Notes: generated by a model from the letters alone, not told the origin. 53,873 nt of DNA from Psychrobacillus vulpis (GCF_006861825.1 NZ_VDGI01000022.1:1-53873); one strand, 5' to 3'; shown: positions 36,439-47,938, numbered from the stretch's first letter. Numbers and translations are program-made.

Positions 36439-37267
36439 CTAATTTGCCACCCTTCTCGAAATAATTACCTTCCGTTAAAGCAATTGTACCATCTTTTTCA
36501 TTTACTTCATGTAGTTTTACTAAAGATAAATAATCATCGACTAACTGTTCACCTTCATGCTCTGCCTCTACTAATACAGCAATCCCTGCCAACTCACAAT
36601 TAAATTCCTCAAGTAAACTCTTCATTCCATTTATTGTTCCGCCAACTTTCATAAAATCATCAGTGATTAATACGCGTTGACCCTTTTCCATACTTCTTTT
36701 TGAAAGAACCATCGTCTGAATACGTCTGGCTGATCCAGATACATAATTAATGCTTACGGTAGGACCTTCCGTTACTTTACTATCTCTACGTACAACAACT
36801 ACCGGTACATTTAAATGTCTTGCAATAGCATGGGCAATTGGAATACCTTTCGTTGCAACTGTCATAATAGCATCTATTTTTTCATGGGCAAAAGCGGATG
36901 CAAATACTTTCCCAACTTTGTTCATCATCGTTGGATTTCCTAGCAAATCTGTCATATACAAATAACCACCAGGTAATAAGCGCTCTGCTTTTGAAAGTTG
37001 TCCCATTAAATCGACAGTTATTTCTTTTACATCTACACGGGACATGGTAGGTATAAACTTCACTCCACCAGCTGCTCCAGGCACGGTTACAAGCAACCCA
37101 CTCCCCCGCTCTTCAAAAGTTTCTTTTACAATCGTTAAATCTTCACTAATAGAGGATTTGGCCGATTCGTACAAAGAAGCAAAGAAAGTTAAAGGAATTA
37201 ATTTATGGGGATGTTCCATCAAATATTGCGTCATGTCTACAAGTCGTTCACTTCTTTTCCATTTCAC
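36416..37267 (-). CDS. purR: Purine operon repressor PurR
   Basis: Represses purine genes and responds to PRPP. 283 aa: N-terminal winged helix ([27 protein letters not shown] region) and a phosphoribosyltransferase-fold effector domain with the PRPP motif [17 protein letters not shown]. The start is GTG at 37267 with a strong GGAGGTGA and matches the B. subtilis N-terminus (K-x-R-R-S-x-R-L-V-D); the six upstream codons are the ribosome site. It follows ispE by 55 bp. Confidence 0.95.
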   Translation of the reverse strand: MKWKRSERLVDMTQYLMEHPHKLIPLTFFASLYESAKSSISEDLTIVKETFEERGSGLLVTVPGAAGGVKFIPTMSRVDVKEITVDLMGQLSKAERLLPGGYLYMTDLLGNPTMMNKVGKVFASAFAHEKIDAIMTVATKGIPIAHAIARHLNVPVVVVRRDSKVTEGPTVSINYVSGSARRIQTMVLSKRSMEKGQRVLITDDFMKVGGTINGMKSLLEEFNCELAGIAVLVEAEHEGEQLVDDYLSLVKLHEVNEKDGTIALTEGNYFEKGGKLDESSFNN

Positions 37268-37322
37268 ACAATCACCTCCAAACACGAATGTTTTATAGAA
37301 AACTTATCACAATCATCCGCAT

Positions 37323-38189
37323 TTAAGCAAGTGTATCCCGTTCGCCCATTAATCGAACAGCATAAACCTCATCGCAAAAACCACGAAGTCCATTGTAAAT
37401 TCTTTGTACTTTCGTTTCCTGTTGAACTAGACCAAACACTGTTGGACCACTACCACTCATTAATACAGCATCAGCGCCAAATTTTTGCATCTGTCCTTTT
37501 AATCCTGCAACTTCTGGATATAGCTTTAATGTGACATCTTCTAGCACATTACCAACGGAAGCACACATTTGATCAAAGTTTTTATGCTCAATAGCTTCAA
37601 TCATTTGCTTTGTATTTGGATGTACAATTTGATCTATTTTTAAATTGCCATAAATATCAGCTGTAGAAACTCCTAAAGTTGGTTTGGCTAGTATCACCCA
37701 GCAATTAGCAGGTGCCGGTAGTTCTTGAATCCTTTCCCCTCTACCTGTTGCAAGCGCCGTTCCTCCGTAAACACAAAAAGCAACATCGGATCCTATTTTT
37801 GTACCAATTTGTGCGAGTTCATCTAATGACAATCCTAAACCCCATAACGTATTAAGACCTCTTAAAGTTGCTGCTGCATCGCTACTTCCTCCAGCAAGTC
37901 CCGCTGCAACTGGAATACTTTTTTCAATCTTTATCGTAACTCCTAGTTTCACTCGGTACTTTTCTTTCAATAGTTTAGCTGCCTGATAAGCTAAATTTCG
38001 ATAATCATTTGGAACAAAACGATCAACAGAAAGAATATGTATTTTTCCATCTTCTCTATTCTCTAATCCGATTCGGTCTGCCAAATCAACCGTCGTCATA
38101 ATCATTTCGACTTCATGGTAACCGTCCGGACGTTTATGTAATACATCAAGCGTTAAATTTATTTTAGCAGGTGCTTTTACATAGTACAT
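37323..38189 (-). CDS. ispE: 4-diphosphocytidyl-2-C-methyl-D-erythritol kinase
   Basis: Kinase of the MEP isoprenoid pathway. 288 aa GHMP fold: [22 protein letters not shown] at the N-terminus, ATP loop [19 protein letters not shown] (about 93-111), and C-terminal [21 protein letters not shown] precedes the ATG at 38189. Probably first gene of ispE-purR-ridA, with a 396-bp gap upstream. Confidence 0.96.
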   Translation of the reverse strand: MYYVKAPAKINLTLDVLHKRPDGYHEVEMIMTTVDLADRIGLENREDGKIHILSVDRFVPNDYRNLAYQAAKLLKEKYRVKLGVTIKIEKSIPVAAGLAGGSSDAAATLRGLNTLWGLGLSLDELAQIGTKIGSDVAFCVYGGTALATGRGERIQELPAPANCWVILAKPTLGVSTADIYGNLKIDQIVHPNTKQMIEAIEHKNFDQMCASVGNVLEDVTLKLYPEVAGLKGQMQKFGADAVLMSGSGPTVFGLVQQETKVQRIYNGLRGFCDEVYAVRLMGERDTLA

Positions 38190-38292
38190 TTCATCTGCTC
38201 CTTTTCAAACGTATGCTGTTCCCTATTTTACCACAGTACATTCTATTTGAAAAAAAGGAAACTAGCATAAGAAGAACACAGGCGTATTGATT

Positions 38293-38383
38293 AGCCCCAA
38301 CAAGCAAATAACCTTCACCATAGAAGTCGTTCTTTGACTACATTGGTGAAGGTTATTTTACCTCGAGGGGCTAGGAGCTGAAG
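38293..38383 (+). repeat. Dispersed hairpin repeat, copy 2 (sspF-ispE gap)
   Basis: Plus strand: AGCCCCAACAAG - perfect 15-bp stem AAATAACCTTCACCA / TGGTGAAGGTTATTT - ACCTCGAGGGGCT - AGGAGCTGAAGC. It shares both conserved ends with the copy at 16213-16318 but has a different stem that still pairs. Confidence 0.8.
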
Positions 38384-38488
38384 CTGAATCGATACTGATT
38401 ATAAAAGTTTATGCTCCTAGAACAAATGGTAAGACGTTATGATAATACAAATAAAAACTAGGATTTAAATGATTATATTTTCATAGCT

Positions 38489-38512
38489 AAAAAAAAGGCG
38501 GATTACTCCGCC
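38489..38512 (-). terminator. Terminator after sspF
   Basis: Minus-strand GGCGGA-GTAA-TCCGCC followed by eight T. Confidence 0.92.
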
Positions 38513-38585
38513 TACTAGTTGTTATGGATTTATTTGTTCGCGTTATAACGTATAGTAAACTCCTCTTAAAGGAAACGAACAACAT

Positions 38586-38759
38586 TTACTTTGGTGACTT
38601 TGTTGCTTGTTCAGCCATTTCAATTGCTCTCTTTACCATATTCCCCGCATCACGTGATTTAATTCCACCCCAGCCCTCGGTTTTGACTACATCATAAAAT
38701 CCAAGATCTTTTGCAATCTCTTCTTTCAATTGATCAGACATTATACCTTTTCTAGCCAT
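38586..38759 (-). CDS. sspF: Small acid-soluble spore protein, alpha/beta type (SspF)
   Basis: 57-aa DNA-binding protein of the spore core. The sequence [51 protein letters not shown] aligns along the whole of B. subtilis SspF, including the EIAKDLG helix and the [10 protein letters not shown] region. AGGAGG precedes the ATG at 38759; an open frame eight codons longer covers the ribosome site. Expected only in the forespore. Confidence 0.94.
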   Translation of the reverse strand: MARKGIMSDQLKEEIAKDLGFYDVVKTEGWGGIKSRDAGNMVKRAIEMAEQATKSPK

Positions 38760-38793
38760 ACGGTGTATCCTCCTTTTCAACAACTAGTATTTT

Positions 38794-38800
38794 TAGTATG
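38794..38800 (-). promoter_or_regulatory. Probable SigG -10 element of sspF
   Basis: CATACTA on the minus strand, a perfect SigG -10, about 40 bp before the ATG. At 17-18 nt upstream no good -35 is seen; that position is in the T tract of the veg terminator. Confidence 0.5.
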
Positions 38801-38811
38801 TCCGAAAAACA

Positions 38812-38853
38812 GAAAAAAACTCCTTTTACATTCAGCAGAATGCAAAAGAAGTT
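38812..38853 (-). terminator. Terminator after veg
   Basis: Minus-strand 16-bp stem AACTTCTTTTGCATTC/GAATGTAAAAGGAGTT (a few G-U pairs), 4-nt loop, seven T. Confidence 0.9.
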
Positions 38854-38896
38854 TCCTTCGAAATATAAAAATAGAAAAAATAAAAGTTCTAAACAA

Positions 38897-39160
38897 TCAT
38901 TTTACAACTATTAAATTATTTGCTTCGTCAAAAATAGTGATTTCTACTGCTTCTGTCAAAATGTCGGCATAACTGTAAGATACACGTTCAAAAGAGTTTT
39001 CATCTTGATCCAAGTCGATAACGAATACGGCATGATAAGTCTCTCTTAATACGCCAGCTCGTTCGATTGTTTTCTTGCGTCCCCCGTTTGCTTTTAACTG
39101 CAAACGCTTGCCTAAATGATGATCTAATGACTTCTTAATATCAGCTAAAGTTTTTGGCAT
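38897..39160 (-). CDS. veg: Veg protein, biofilm-related
   Basis: 87-aa conserved protein; in B. subtilis it stimulates biofilm matrix genes and its promoter is very strong. The [30 protein letters not shown] start and the internal [23 protein letters not shown] are typical. GTGAGGTG precedes the ATG at 39160. Monocistronic with its own promoter and terminator. In B. subtilis yabG lies between ksgA and veg; here only 154 bp separates them. Confidence 0.95.
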   Translation of the reverse strand: MPKTLADIKKSLDHHLGKRLQLKANGGRKKTIERAGVLRETYHAVFVIDLDQDENSFERVSYSYADILTEAVEITIFDEANNLIVVK

Positions 39161-39184
39161 TTCGCTTACACCTCACTGAATATT

Positions 39185-39213
39185 ACTATACCATCTATTT
39201 ATTTTTTTGTCAA
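39185..39213 (-). promoter_or_regulatory. veg promoter (SigA, near consensus)
   Basis: Minus strand: TTGACA (39208-39213), 17-nt AT-rich spacer, TATAGT (39185-39190). Confidence 0.9.
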
Positions 39214-39314
39214 ACAAAACATTTTAACAACCAGAAGCACCTCTTGTCAATACTTTTATTACATAATATAAGTGCTTTTATTTATAAACATTACTAATAT
39301 TGTAACAAGTATCA

Positions 39315-40196
<882 letters not shown>

Positions 40197-40757
40197 TCAC
40201 TTTTCCTCCATATCAAGCTGTAAGATTGCTTCGTCTAGTTGCTGTCTACTAATTTGAAATATGGAAAGGCGCTTTTGTAGCTGTTTTCCATTTGTATATC
40301 CTATTTTTAATAACTCACCTAGCTTTGTTCTTCGTTCTTTAGAGTTTGGATGACCTATAAGTTTTCCGGCTACTAAAACCTCAACTGGAACACTTGGCAC
40401 TACATCACCTTCCGACTTTGGAGTATAGACACTTTCAATAGCCCGGCGGATATCCTCATCTTTTGCATGCTCAATTCCTAATCCTTTACCATTTTTGGCT
40501 ATCGTTTTTTCTTTCGATAAAAACGCATGCTTCACACCTGGTACATGATCTTCAATAATTGCACGTATGCGTCTGCCTGGATAATCTGGATCTGTAAAAA
40601 CAATGACCCCCCGTTTATCCTGAGCGTGTTGGATTTTAATCAGAGTTTCTTTTGAAATAGCAGACCCATTTGTTTCTATTGTATCTGCATCGACAGCTCG
40701 TTTAATAGCAGTTGTGTCGTCTTTTCCTTCCACGACAATTATTTCTTTTATTCGCAA
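40197..40757 (-). CDS. rnmV: Ribonuclease M5 (5S rRNA maturase)
   Basis: Toprim-fold nuclease that trims both ends of pre-5S rRNA with ribosomal protein L18. 186 aa: Toprim motifs EIIVVEGKDD (catalytic Glu) and FTDPDYPGRRIR (DxD), followed by the C-terminal RNA-binding domain (about 95-186). It starts the rnmV-ksgA pair. The 5S gene and its truncated copy at the right end of the window are relevant substrates to consider. Confidence 0.95.
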   Translation of the reverse strand: MRIKEIIVVEGKDDTTAIKRAVDADTIETNGSAISKETLIKIQHAQDKRGVIVFTDPDYPGRRIRAIIEDHVPGVKHAFLSKEKTIAKNGKGLGIEHAKDEDIRRAIESVYTPKSEGDVVPSVPVEVLVAGKLIGHPNSKERRTKLGELLKIGYTNGKQLQKRLSIFQISRQQLDEAILQLDMEEK

Positions 40758-40803
40758 TCAAGCTTCCTCTTTTCTGTCTTTCTATTGCTTTCTATCATAA
40801 CGT

Positions 40804-40837
40804 AAAAAAGCTTCCCCTATCAACGAAAGGGAAAGCT
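40804..40837 (-). terminator. Terminator after yabE
   Basis: Minus-strand 10-bp stem AGCTTTCCCT/AGGGGAAGCT (one G-U) followed by six T. It lies 125 bp downstream of the yabE stop; a second palindrome sits at the stop itself. Confidence 0.8.
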
Positions 40838-40921
40838 ATAGAGAAATAAATAGTCCAAGTATATTTGCATACAGATTTTTTATCGAGCTTTCTTAATAAA
40901 AAACTGTGGCATCACGAGGAC

Positions 40922-40965
40922 TTAACTTAATCCAGCCAGGATTGAACCACGCTGGATTAAGTTAA
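40922..40965. repeat. Perfect 15-bp inverted repeat at the yabE stop codon
   Basis: TTAACTTAATCCAGC (40922-40936) and its exact complement (40951-40965), with a 14-nt loop; the yabE TAA is inside the right arm. No T run follows, so it is unlikely to be a simple terminator. Confidence 0.85.
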
Positions 40966-42173
40966 TTTAATACTTTAATACGTACTTTCTTACGGCCGAA
41001 GTTATACGCTTTTGATTTTGATGGCATAAATAGGTCGATTTTATTGCCTTTAATAGCTCCACCAGTATCACCAGCTACTGCGTAACCGTAGCCTTCTACC
41101 CAAACTTTGGAGCCCAGTGGAATAACGCTAGGGTCTACCGCTACAACTTTCACATCTGGATTTGATTTTAAATTAATTCCTGTTGCGGTAACTCCAGTGC
41201 ACCCATTACATTGAGCTGTATATGCGGTTGCTGTCACGTAAAATTCACTTCCACCTGATGGTGCAGTAGCTGCACGTTCTCCTCGAGACACACTCGCAGT
41301 TACGATTTTTGTCCCTACCGCCACGACTTTCTTCGTCGGCTCTTTTGTAATTTTTTCACTTATTACATTACGAGATACTTCCTTGCCATTTTCTTTCAAA
41401 ACTTCATATGTTCGTGAAACAGTACCTTTTTCACCTGCTTGCACTACTTTTTCTTGCCCTTTTAGCAGCGAGTTATCTTTTTTCGTTTCTACTGCAAAGT
41501 TTGTTTCTTCCTCAACTACATCGGTGACCTTTTCTACTCGCACTATTTGTATTACAGAATTCGGAAGTACTAATTCATCCATTTTCCGTTCAACTCGGTC
41601 GAATTCATTCATTTGAATGTTATGTTGTTTTAAAAAGTCAGCGACCGTAGTCGAAGTGGACCATACCTTCTTCTCTTCGTTGCCATCTAAAAGAGTTACT
41701 TCATACGCTCTTTCAACAGCAATTTTGTTATCAGGTCCAACCTCTGCATCTGCAGCAGGTGTTATTGCATCTTGTTCGTTTATTTGAACATTTGCCTTTG
41801 CTAGTACTTCTGAAACTAAATCATCAGTAGTAGTGATTGTTTGAATTTCTCCATCTACTGTGACTTCTACTTGTCTTGCCTGCTCCCACTCAATCACTAA
41901 ATTGTTGTTGATTGATGTGTTCACTGAGGGTTGTAAAAAATCTTCGTCGGCAACTACTATGTTATTTTGTTCTAGTAGTTCCCCAACTGTATTTGCATGT
42001 GTTAATATCTCTTGTTGTTCACCGTTAACTGTTAAAGCAACAGTTTTCTTTGTTCCTTCGAATAATACGAAGGAAACCACTGCAAGAAACAATAGTAAAG
42101 ATGCGATTGTGACTATTGTTTGCTTGCTCCTCAATGAATGAAAGAACAGGTTTTTCATGGTATTATTTGACAT
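40962..42173 (-). CDS. yabE: Cell-wall-binding G5/3D-domain protein YabE (Rpf-like)
   Basis: About 403 aa, exported: a basic N-terminus and one hydrophobic segment (TIVTIASLLLFLAVVSFVLF, about 18-38), DUF348 repeats (TVNGEQQEILTHANTVGELLEQ; TVDGEIQTITTTDDLVSEVLAK; a third TLLDGNEEKKVWS), a G5 domain (about 215-290), and a C-terminal 3D domain with DPSVIPLGSKVWVEGYG and AGDTGGAIKGNKIDLF, the aspartates of MltA-like lytic enzymes. Family members remodel peptidoglycan and are compared with resuscitation factors. AAGGAGG precedes the ATG at 42173; a perfect consensus promoter is upstream. Confidence 0.92.
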   Translation of the reverse strand: MSNNTMKNLFFHSLRSKQTIVTIASLLLFLAVVSFVLFEGTKKTVALTVNGEQQEILTHANTVGELLEQNNIVVADEDFLQPSVNTSINNNLVIEWEQARQVEVTVDGEIQTITTTDDLVSEVLAKANVQINEQDAITPAADAEVGPDNKIAVERAYEVTLLDGNEEKKVWSTSTTVADFLKQHNIQMNEFDRVERKMDELVLPNSVIQIVRVEKVTDVVEEETNFAVETKKDNSLLKGQEKVVQAGEKGTVSRTYEVLKENGKEVSRNVISEKITKEPTKKVVAVGTKIVTASVSRGERAATAPSGGSEFYVTATAYTAQCNGCTGVTATGINLKSNPDVKVVAVDPSVIPLGSKVWVEGYGYAVAGDTGGAIKGNKIDLFMPSKSKAYNFGRKKVRIKVLN

Positions 42174-42201
42174 GAAAAACGCCTCCTTGTTCACTCGTGT
42201 G

Positions 42202-42230
42202 ATTATATAGAGTACTTTTCAGCTTGTCAA
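42202..42230 (-). promoter_or_regulatory. yabE promoter, perfect SigA consensus
   Basis: Minus strand: TTGACA (42225-42230), 17-nt spacer, TATAAT (42202-42207). The -35 touches an imperfect inverted repeat, AACACT(T)ATGAAT...ATTCGTTAGTGTT (about 42228-42263), between tatD and yabE. Confidence 0.9.
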
Positions 42231-42305
42231 CACTAACGAATTTTTTTCATTATTCATAAGTGTTAAAAGTTTCCTCTGATTCCAGTATGGGAAGGATTCA
42301 TTTTT

Positions 42306-43076
42306 TTAATCATTTAAACGAAAAAATTTCTCGGCATTTTGAGTAGTTGCTATTGCAACCTCTTCTACAGTTAACCCTTTTAAGCGTGCAATTTCTTCTG
42401 CAACGAGCGGAACAAGAGAAGGCTCATTTCGCTTTCCTCTATGGGGATGAGGAGCTAAGTAAGGTGCATCTGTCTCAATCAATAAATACTCTAACGGAAT
42501 TTCAGTAGCCACCTCTTTTGGTTTTTTGGCATTTTTAAAAGTGACAGGCCCTCCTAGAGAAATCATAAAATTCATATCTATACATTGTTTAGCGGTTTCT
42601 ACGCTTCCTCCGAAGCAATGCATGATCCCTCCTGTTAAATGCGCCTCTTCCTCTTTCAAAATTCGTAGAACGTCTTCCGTCGCCTCACGATTATGTATAA
42701 TAATTGGTAATTTTAGCTTTTGAGCTAATCGAATTTGTTTACGGAATAATGTTTGCTGTATATCTTTTGGAGACTTGTCCCAATAGTAATCGAGCCCAGT
42801 TTCTCCAATACCTATAACTTTATCGTTCGCTGCAAGTTCTTCAATCCACTGTAAATCTTTTTCTGTACAATCAATTGCATCAACTGGGTGCCACCCTATT
42901 ACCGTATAAATAAATGAATAATCCTTTGCAAGCTTCATTGCTCGTTCAATAGTTTTTCGATCAAACCCTATAACAACCATTTTCGAGACTTTTGCTTCTA
43001 AAGCTCTGTCAATCACTTCTTGAAGATCCTCATCGTACTGGTCTGCGTTTAAATGAACATGTGTATCTATATACAT
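42306..43076 (-). CDS. yabD: TatD-family metal-dependent DNase (YabD)
   Basis: 256-aa TIM-barrel metallohydrolase. The metal ligands are visible: DTHVHLN (residues 4-10), GETGLDYYW (about 96-104), IIHNREA, MHCFGG, and ETDAPYLAPHPHRGKRNEP. Relatives are 3'-5' exonucleases in DNA repair and RNA turnover; the exact role in Bacillales is unsettled. GTGAGGAG precedes the ATG at 43076. It lies between metS and yabE as in B. subtilis. Confidence 0.94.
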   Translation of the reverse strand: MYIDTHVHLNADQYDEDLQEVIDRALEAKVSKMVVIGFDRKTIERAMKLAKDYSFIYTVIGWHPVDAIDCTEKDLQWIEELAANDKVIGIGETGLDYYWDKSPKDIQQTLFRKQIRLAQKLKLPIIIHNREATEDVLRILKEEEAHLTGGIMHCFGGSVETAKQCIDMNFMISLGGPVTFKNAKKPKEVATEIPLEYLLIETDAPYLAPHPHRGKRNEPSLVPLVAEEIARLKGLTVEEVAIATTQNAEKFFRLND

Positions 43077-43387
43077 AGTGTTATCTCCTCACTTAGGTTA
43101 ATTTTACACGGCGATATTTTCGCTTACATCACAATACTATTACAATTGCATGAAAAAAGGCATAATCCCAACTTCGAAATATACATTAATTCCCTGTAAT
43201 AACAATTAAATATCCTTCAATGTTATTTGATAATATTATTCTAGAATATTTTATAAATGAATGAGCTGGCTGTCATAAATCGCAAATCTCTTAGAAATGA
43301 AAAATCAGAAACGCTGCTATAACAGCGTTTCTGAAAAATCGAATGAGGCACCATAAGTTAACTTATGCTTTCCCCCTCATAGAATCA
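43077..43387. other. 311-bp gap between metS and tatD
   Basis: Contains a second hairpin next to the metS stop (ATGAGG...CCTCAT flanking the perfect palindrome CATAAGTTAACTTATG at 43352-43367) and the metS terminator at 43300-43333. The remainder is AT-rich; no convincing tatD promoter or gene. Confidence 0.65.
43300..43333 (-). terminator. Terminator after metS
   Basis: Minus-strand CAGAAACGCTG-TTATAG-CAGCGTTTCTG (11 bp perfect), then ATTTTTC. Confidence 0.88.
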
Positions 43388-45376
<1,989 letters not shown>

Positions 45377-45385
45377 TTATACTTT

Positions 45386-45414
45386 ATTCTATCTAAATGA
45401 CGAAATTGTTTCAA
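45386..45414 (-). promoter_or_regulatory. Probable metS promoter (SigA) with a Spo0A-type box in its spacer
   Basis: Minus strand: TTGAAA (45409-45414), 17-nt spacer, TAGAAT (45386-45391). TGACGAA (plus strand, 45398-45404) lies inside the spacer. Confidence 0.6.
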
Positions 45415-45593
45415 TTAATTAATAAGCGTCAAAAATTGTCGAATTATAGTTGTGAAAAGTAGTTTTCCATTTAAATAGATAATATATCAAAATAATTACT
45501 ATTTTCATAAAAAATACATCAATTTTTTAATAAATAGTTTGTAATTACATCAATTTATTATTAATAAACGCAATAATTTATGAAGTTAAATTA

Positions 45594-45622
45594 TTGACGG
45601 AAATGGCATTACTTGGTATGAT
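45594..45622 (+). promoter_or_regulatory. abrB promoter (SigA)
   Basis: Plus strand: TTGACG (45594-45599), 17-nt spacer, TATGAT (45617-45622). Confidence 0.85.
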
Positions 45623-45643
45623 TAAGTACATGAAAGTGATTTA

Positions 45644-45660
45644 TGTCGAATTCTGACGAA
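45644..45660 (+). promoter_or_regulatory. Tandem Spo0A boxes repressing abrB
   Basis: TGTCGAA (45644-45650) and TGACGAA (45654-45660), ten bases apart, just downstream of the expected transcription start. In B. subtilis Spo0A~P binds the same arrangement to shut off abrB. Confidence 0.85.
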
Positions 45661-45692
45661 AAATATGCACTCACGAGAGGAGAAACTTTATT

Positions 45693-45968
45693 ATGAAATC
45701 TACAGGTATTGTTCGTAAAGTTGATGAATTAGGTCGCGTAGTTATTCCAATTGAACTTCGTCGCACACTAGGTATTGCAGAAAAGGATGCTTTAGAAATA
45801 TACGTTGATGATGACAAAATCATCCTAAAAAAATATATGCCAAACATGACTTGTGCTGTAACTGGTGAAGTATCAGATGACAACCTACGTCTTGTTGGTG
45901 GAAAATTAATTCTAAGCCCTGAAGGCGCAGAATTACTTATTAAAGAAATTCAAAACAATCTTAAATAA
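45693..45968 (+). CDS. abrB: Transition-state regulator AbrB
   Basis: 91-aa DNA-binding regulator that holds back sporulation, competence and biofilm genes during growth. The N-terminal swapped-hairpin domain MKSTGIVRKVDELGRVVIPIELRRTLGI is followed by a C-terminal multimerisation domain (about 54-91) with a conserved Cys in MTCAVTGE. AGAGGAGAAA precedes the ATG. It is one of the few plus-strand genes, as in B. subtilis, and ends in a terminator shared with rsmI. Confidence 0.96.
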   Translation: MKSTGIVRKVDELGRVVIPIELRRTLGIAEKDALEIYVDDDKIILKKYMPNMTCAVTGEVSDDNLRLVGGKLILSPEGAELLIKEIQNNLK

Positions 45969-45970
45969 TA

Positions 45971-46005
45971 AAAACATCCGTTTCCTTTTGGAATCGGATG
46001 TTTTT
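45971..46005. terminator. Bidirectional terminator between abrB and rsmI
   Basis: AAACATCCG...CGGATGTTT with an inner TCC/GGA pairing and A/T tracts on both sides; it serves abrB (+) and rsmI (-). Confidence 0.88.
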
Positions 46006-46037
46006 ATTATTTAATAGAACAGTATAAATTTGCAAAT

Positions 46038-46916
46038 TTATTTTACATGGTAATTTTGATAAATCTCTCTTTTCGATACCCCTCTTTGAATAGCTACTTC
46101 TTTTATAGCCTCTTTTGAAGAACAATGCTTCTCCTCCATTATATTATTCACATGCTCCTCGATAGATAACTGCTCCCACCATGAAGACTCCATCTCATCT
46201 ACTTGTTCTTCATTTGCTCCTTCTAACACGATACAAAATTCTCCACGAATTTCTGATTGCTCTGCCCATGCTACAGCCTCATCTATCGTACCTCTTAAAA
46301 ACTCTTCAAATTTTTTCGTTAGTTCTCTTGCTAGGACAATTCTTCTGCTTCCATCCATAATTGTTTGCATATCTTTTAAGGATTCCTTTAAGCGATGTGG
46401 AGATTCATATAATAGAATGGTCTCCTGTCTTTTTTGAATCTTAGTAATTTCTTCTTTTCGCTCTTTCTTATTTCTACTTAAAAATCCATAAAAGAAAAAT
46501 GGCTGTGTCACTAATCCCGATGCTATTAATGCACTAAGGGCTGCGTTTGCCCCTGGAATAGGGACAACTGCAAATCCTTCATTAACAGCTTTTGCTGCAA
46601 TATCTGCTCCAGGATCTGAAATACAAGGTAAGCCTGCGTCACTTACTAATGCAATTTGTTTTCCTTGTCTCAATAAATCTAATAACTTTTCTCCACCTAC
46701 TTCAAGATTATGATCGTGATAACTTATGAGAGGTGTTGTTATTTCAAAATAATTACATAGTTTTTTTGTATTTCTTGTATCTTCCGCTGCTATTATGTCT
46801 ACTTCCTTTAAAATCCTAATTGCGCGCATCGTCATATCTTCTAAATTTCCAATAGGTGTCGCAACTAAATACAAACAGCTACTCTGTTCATGTTCGGTCG
46901 ATTTTTGCGATTTCAT
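46038..46916 (-). CDS. rsmI: 16S rRNA (cytidine1402-2'-O)-methyltransferase
   Basis: 292-aa tetrapyrrole-methylase-fold enzyme acting on C1402 of 16S rRNA in the P site. LYLVATPIGNLEDMTMRAIRIL at the N-terminus, AAEDTRNTKKL, SDAGLPCISDPG and PIPGANAALSALIASGL are signatures. It overlaps the yazA 3' end by 29 bp; GGGAGGA lies upstream. Last gene of the yabA-side cluster. Confidence 0.96.
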   Translation of the reverse strand: MKSQKSTEHEQSSCLYLVATPIGNLEDMTMRAIRILKEVDIIAAEDTRNTKKLCNYFEITTPLISYHDHNLEVGGEKLLDLLRQGKQIALVSDAGLPCISDPGADIAAKAVNEGFAVVPIPGANAALSALIASGLVTQPFFFYGFLSRNKKERKEEITKIQKRQETILLYESPHRLKESLKDMQTIMDGSRRIVLARELTKKFEEFLRGTIDEAVAWAEQSEIRGEFCIVLEGANEEQVDEMESSWWEQLSIEEHVNNIMEEKHCSSKEAIKEVAIQRGVSKREIYQNYHVK

Positions 46917-47181
46917 TGTTTGCTTGTCCTCCCATATAATGAATCTTCTGCTGTCTTGTTAATTGTTTAAATGCATATTCTGCTTGCATTGCTTGTTGCT
47001 TTGTTTCGTAAATCTCATTATAAATACAAAGAACCGGTCTTTTCGCTCGTGTATATTTTGCTCCTTTTCCTTCATTATGTACGCTAATTCTTTTTTCTAA
47101 ATCATTCGTGTATCCAGCATAGAAAGACCCATCCTTGCACTCTAATACGTAAAATGTATGCTCTTTTTTATTCTTTTCCAT
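46888..47181 (-). CDS. yazA: GIY-YIG domain protein (YazA)
   Basis: 97-aa single-domain member of the UPF0213/SLX1-like GIY-YIG group. The catalytic motif is degenerate in the usual way for this family: [27 protein letters not shown], with [12 protein letters not shown] and the metal Glu in [10 protein letters not shown]. Role unknown, possibly nucleic-acid repair. It overlaps both neighbours (14 bp with yabB, 29 bp with rsmI), so is co-translated. Confidence 0.92.
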   Translation of the reverse strand: MEKNKKEHTFYVLECKDGSFYAGYTNDLEKRISVHNEGKGAKYTRAKRPVLCIYNEIYETKQQAMQAEYAFKQLTRQQKIHYMGGQANNEIAKIDRT

Positions 47182-47914
47182 AAAGCATCTCTGTCACTTC
47201 TTCTGTATATTCTCCATTTTCACCATACACATATAAAGGAGGCAAGATTTTTAAATCTGGTTTACCATCTTTTATTCCTTCTATTAATAATGTATTTGCT
47301 TCTTTCCCTTCTTTAGGATAAACGAATCGGATTCGCTTCGGCTCCAAGCGATGAGCTCTCATTGCAGTAACTATATCTAAAAGTCTACCTGGACGATGAA
47401 CAAATGCTGCTTTTCCACCTTGCTTTAATAACTCGCTAGCTGATTGAACTGCCTCCTCTAAAGTTAAGTGAATTTCATGTCTAGCAATCGCTAAATGTTC
47501 TTTTAAATTTTTTTCACTCGCTTCATGTGCAGGAAAATAAGGCGGATTGCACGTAACGACGTCATATTTCTCTGAGCCAATTTGACTTGCAATCCCTTTG
47601 ACATCGCCTTGTATAATCGTTATTTGTTTTTCTAAACTGTTGTATCGTACGCTTCTAGTCGCCATATCTGCTAGTCGATCCTGTAACTCAATACCGATAA
47701 TTTCGGCATTTGTACGTGCACTTAAAAACAATGGAATTGCACCATTTCCAGTACATAAGTCTACAATTTTCCCTCTTTTAATTGGCACATAAGCAAATCT
47801 TGATAGTAGCACTGCATCTAACGAAAATGAAAAAACAGATGGACTTTGAATGATTCTCAATTCTTCCGCCAGTAAATAATCAAGACGCTCGTCGGCCTTT
47901 AACCATTGATCCAT
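47168..47914 (-). CDS. yabB: tRNA (adenine-N6)-methyltransferase-like protein (YabB, TrmN6 family)
   Basis: 248-aa SAM methyltransferase: SAM motif [19 protein letters not shown] (about 51-69) and the N6-adenine catalytic motif NPPYF (about 122-126). E. coli TrmN6 methylates A37 of tRNA-Val; the target here is inferred by family only. The ATG at 47914 has GGAGGAG at good spacing; the upstream TTG codons overlap that site. The ribosome site also overlaps the T tract of the preceding terminator. Confidence 0.9.
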   Translation of the reverse strand: MDQWLKADERLDYLLAEELRIIQSPSVFSFSLDAVLLSRFAYVPIKRGKIVDLCTGNGAIPLFLSARTNAEIIGIELQDRLADMATRSVRYNSLEKQITIIQGDVKGIASQIGSEKYDVVTCNPPYFPAHEASEKNLKEHLAIARHEIHLTLEEAVQSASELLKQGGKAAFVHRPGRLLDIVTAMRAHRLEPKRIRFVYPKEGKEANTLLIEGIKDGKPDLKILPPLYVYGENGEYTEEVTEMLYGKE

Positions 47915-47938
47915 AATTGACTCCTCCAACAAAACAAA

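Larger units (their letters stand above)
38190..38585. other. 396-bp gap between sspF and ispE
   Basis: Holds the second copy of the dispersed hairpin repeat (38293-38383) and the sspF terminator (38489-38512). No ORF worth reporting and no clear SigA promoter for ispE. Confidence 0.7.
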
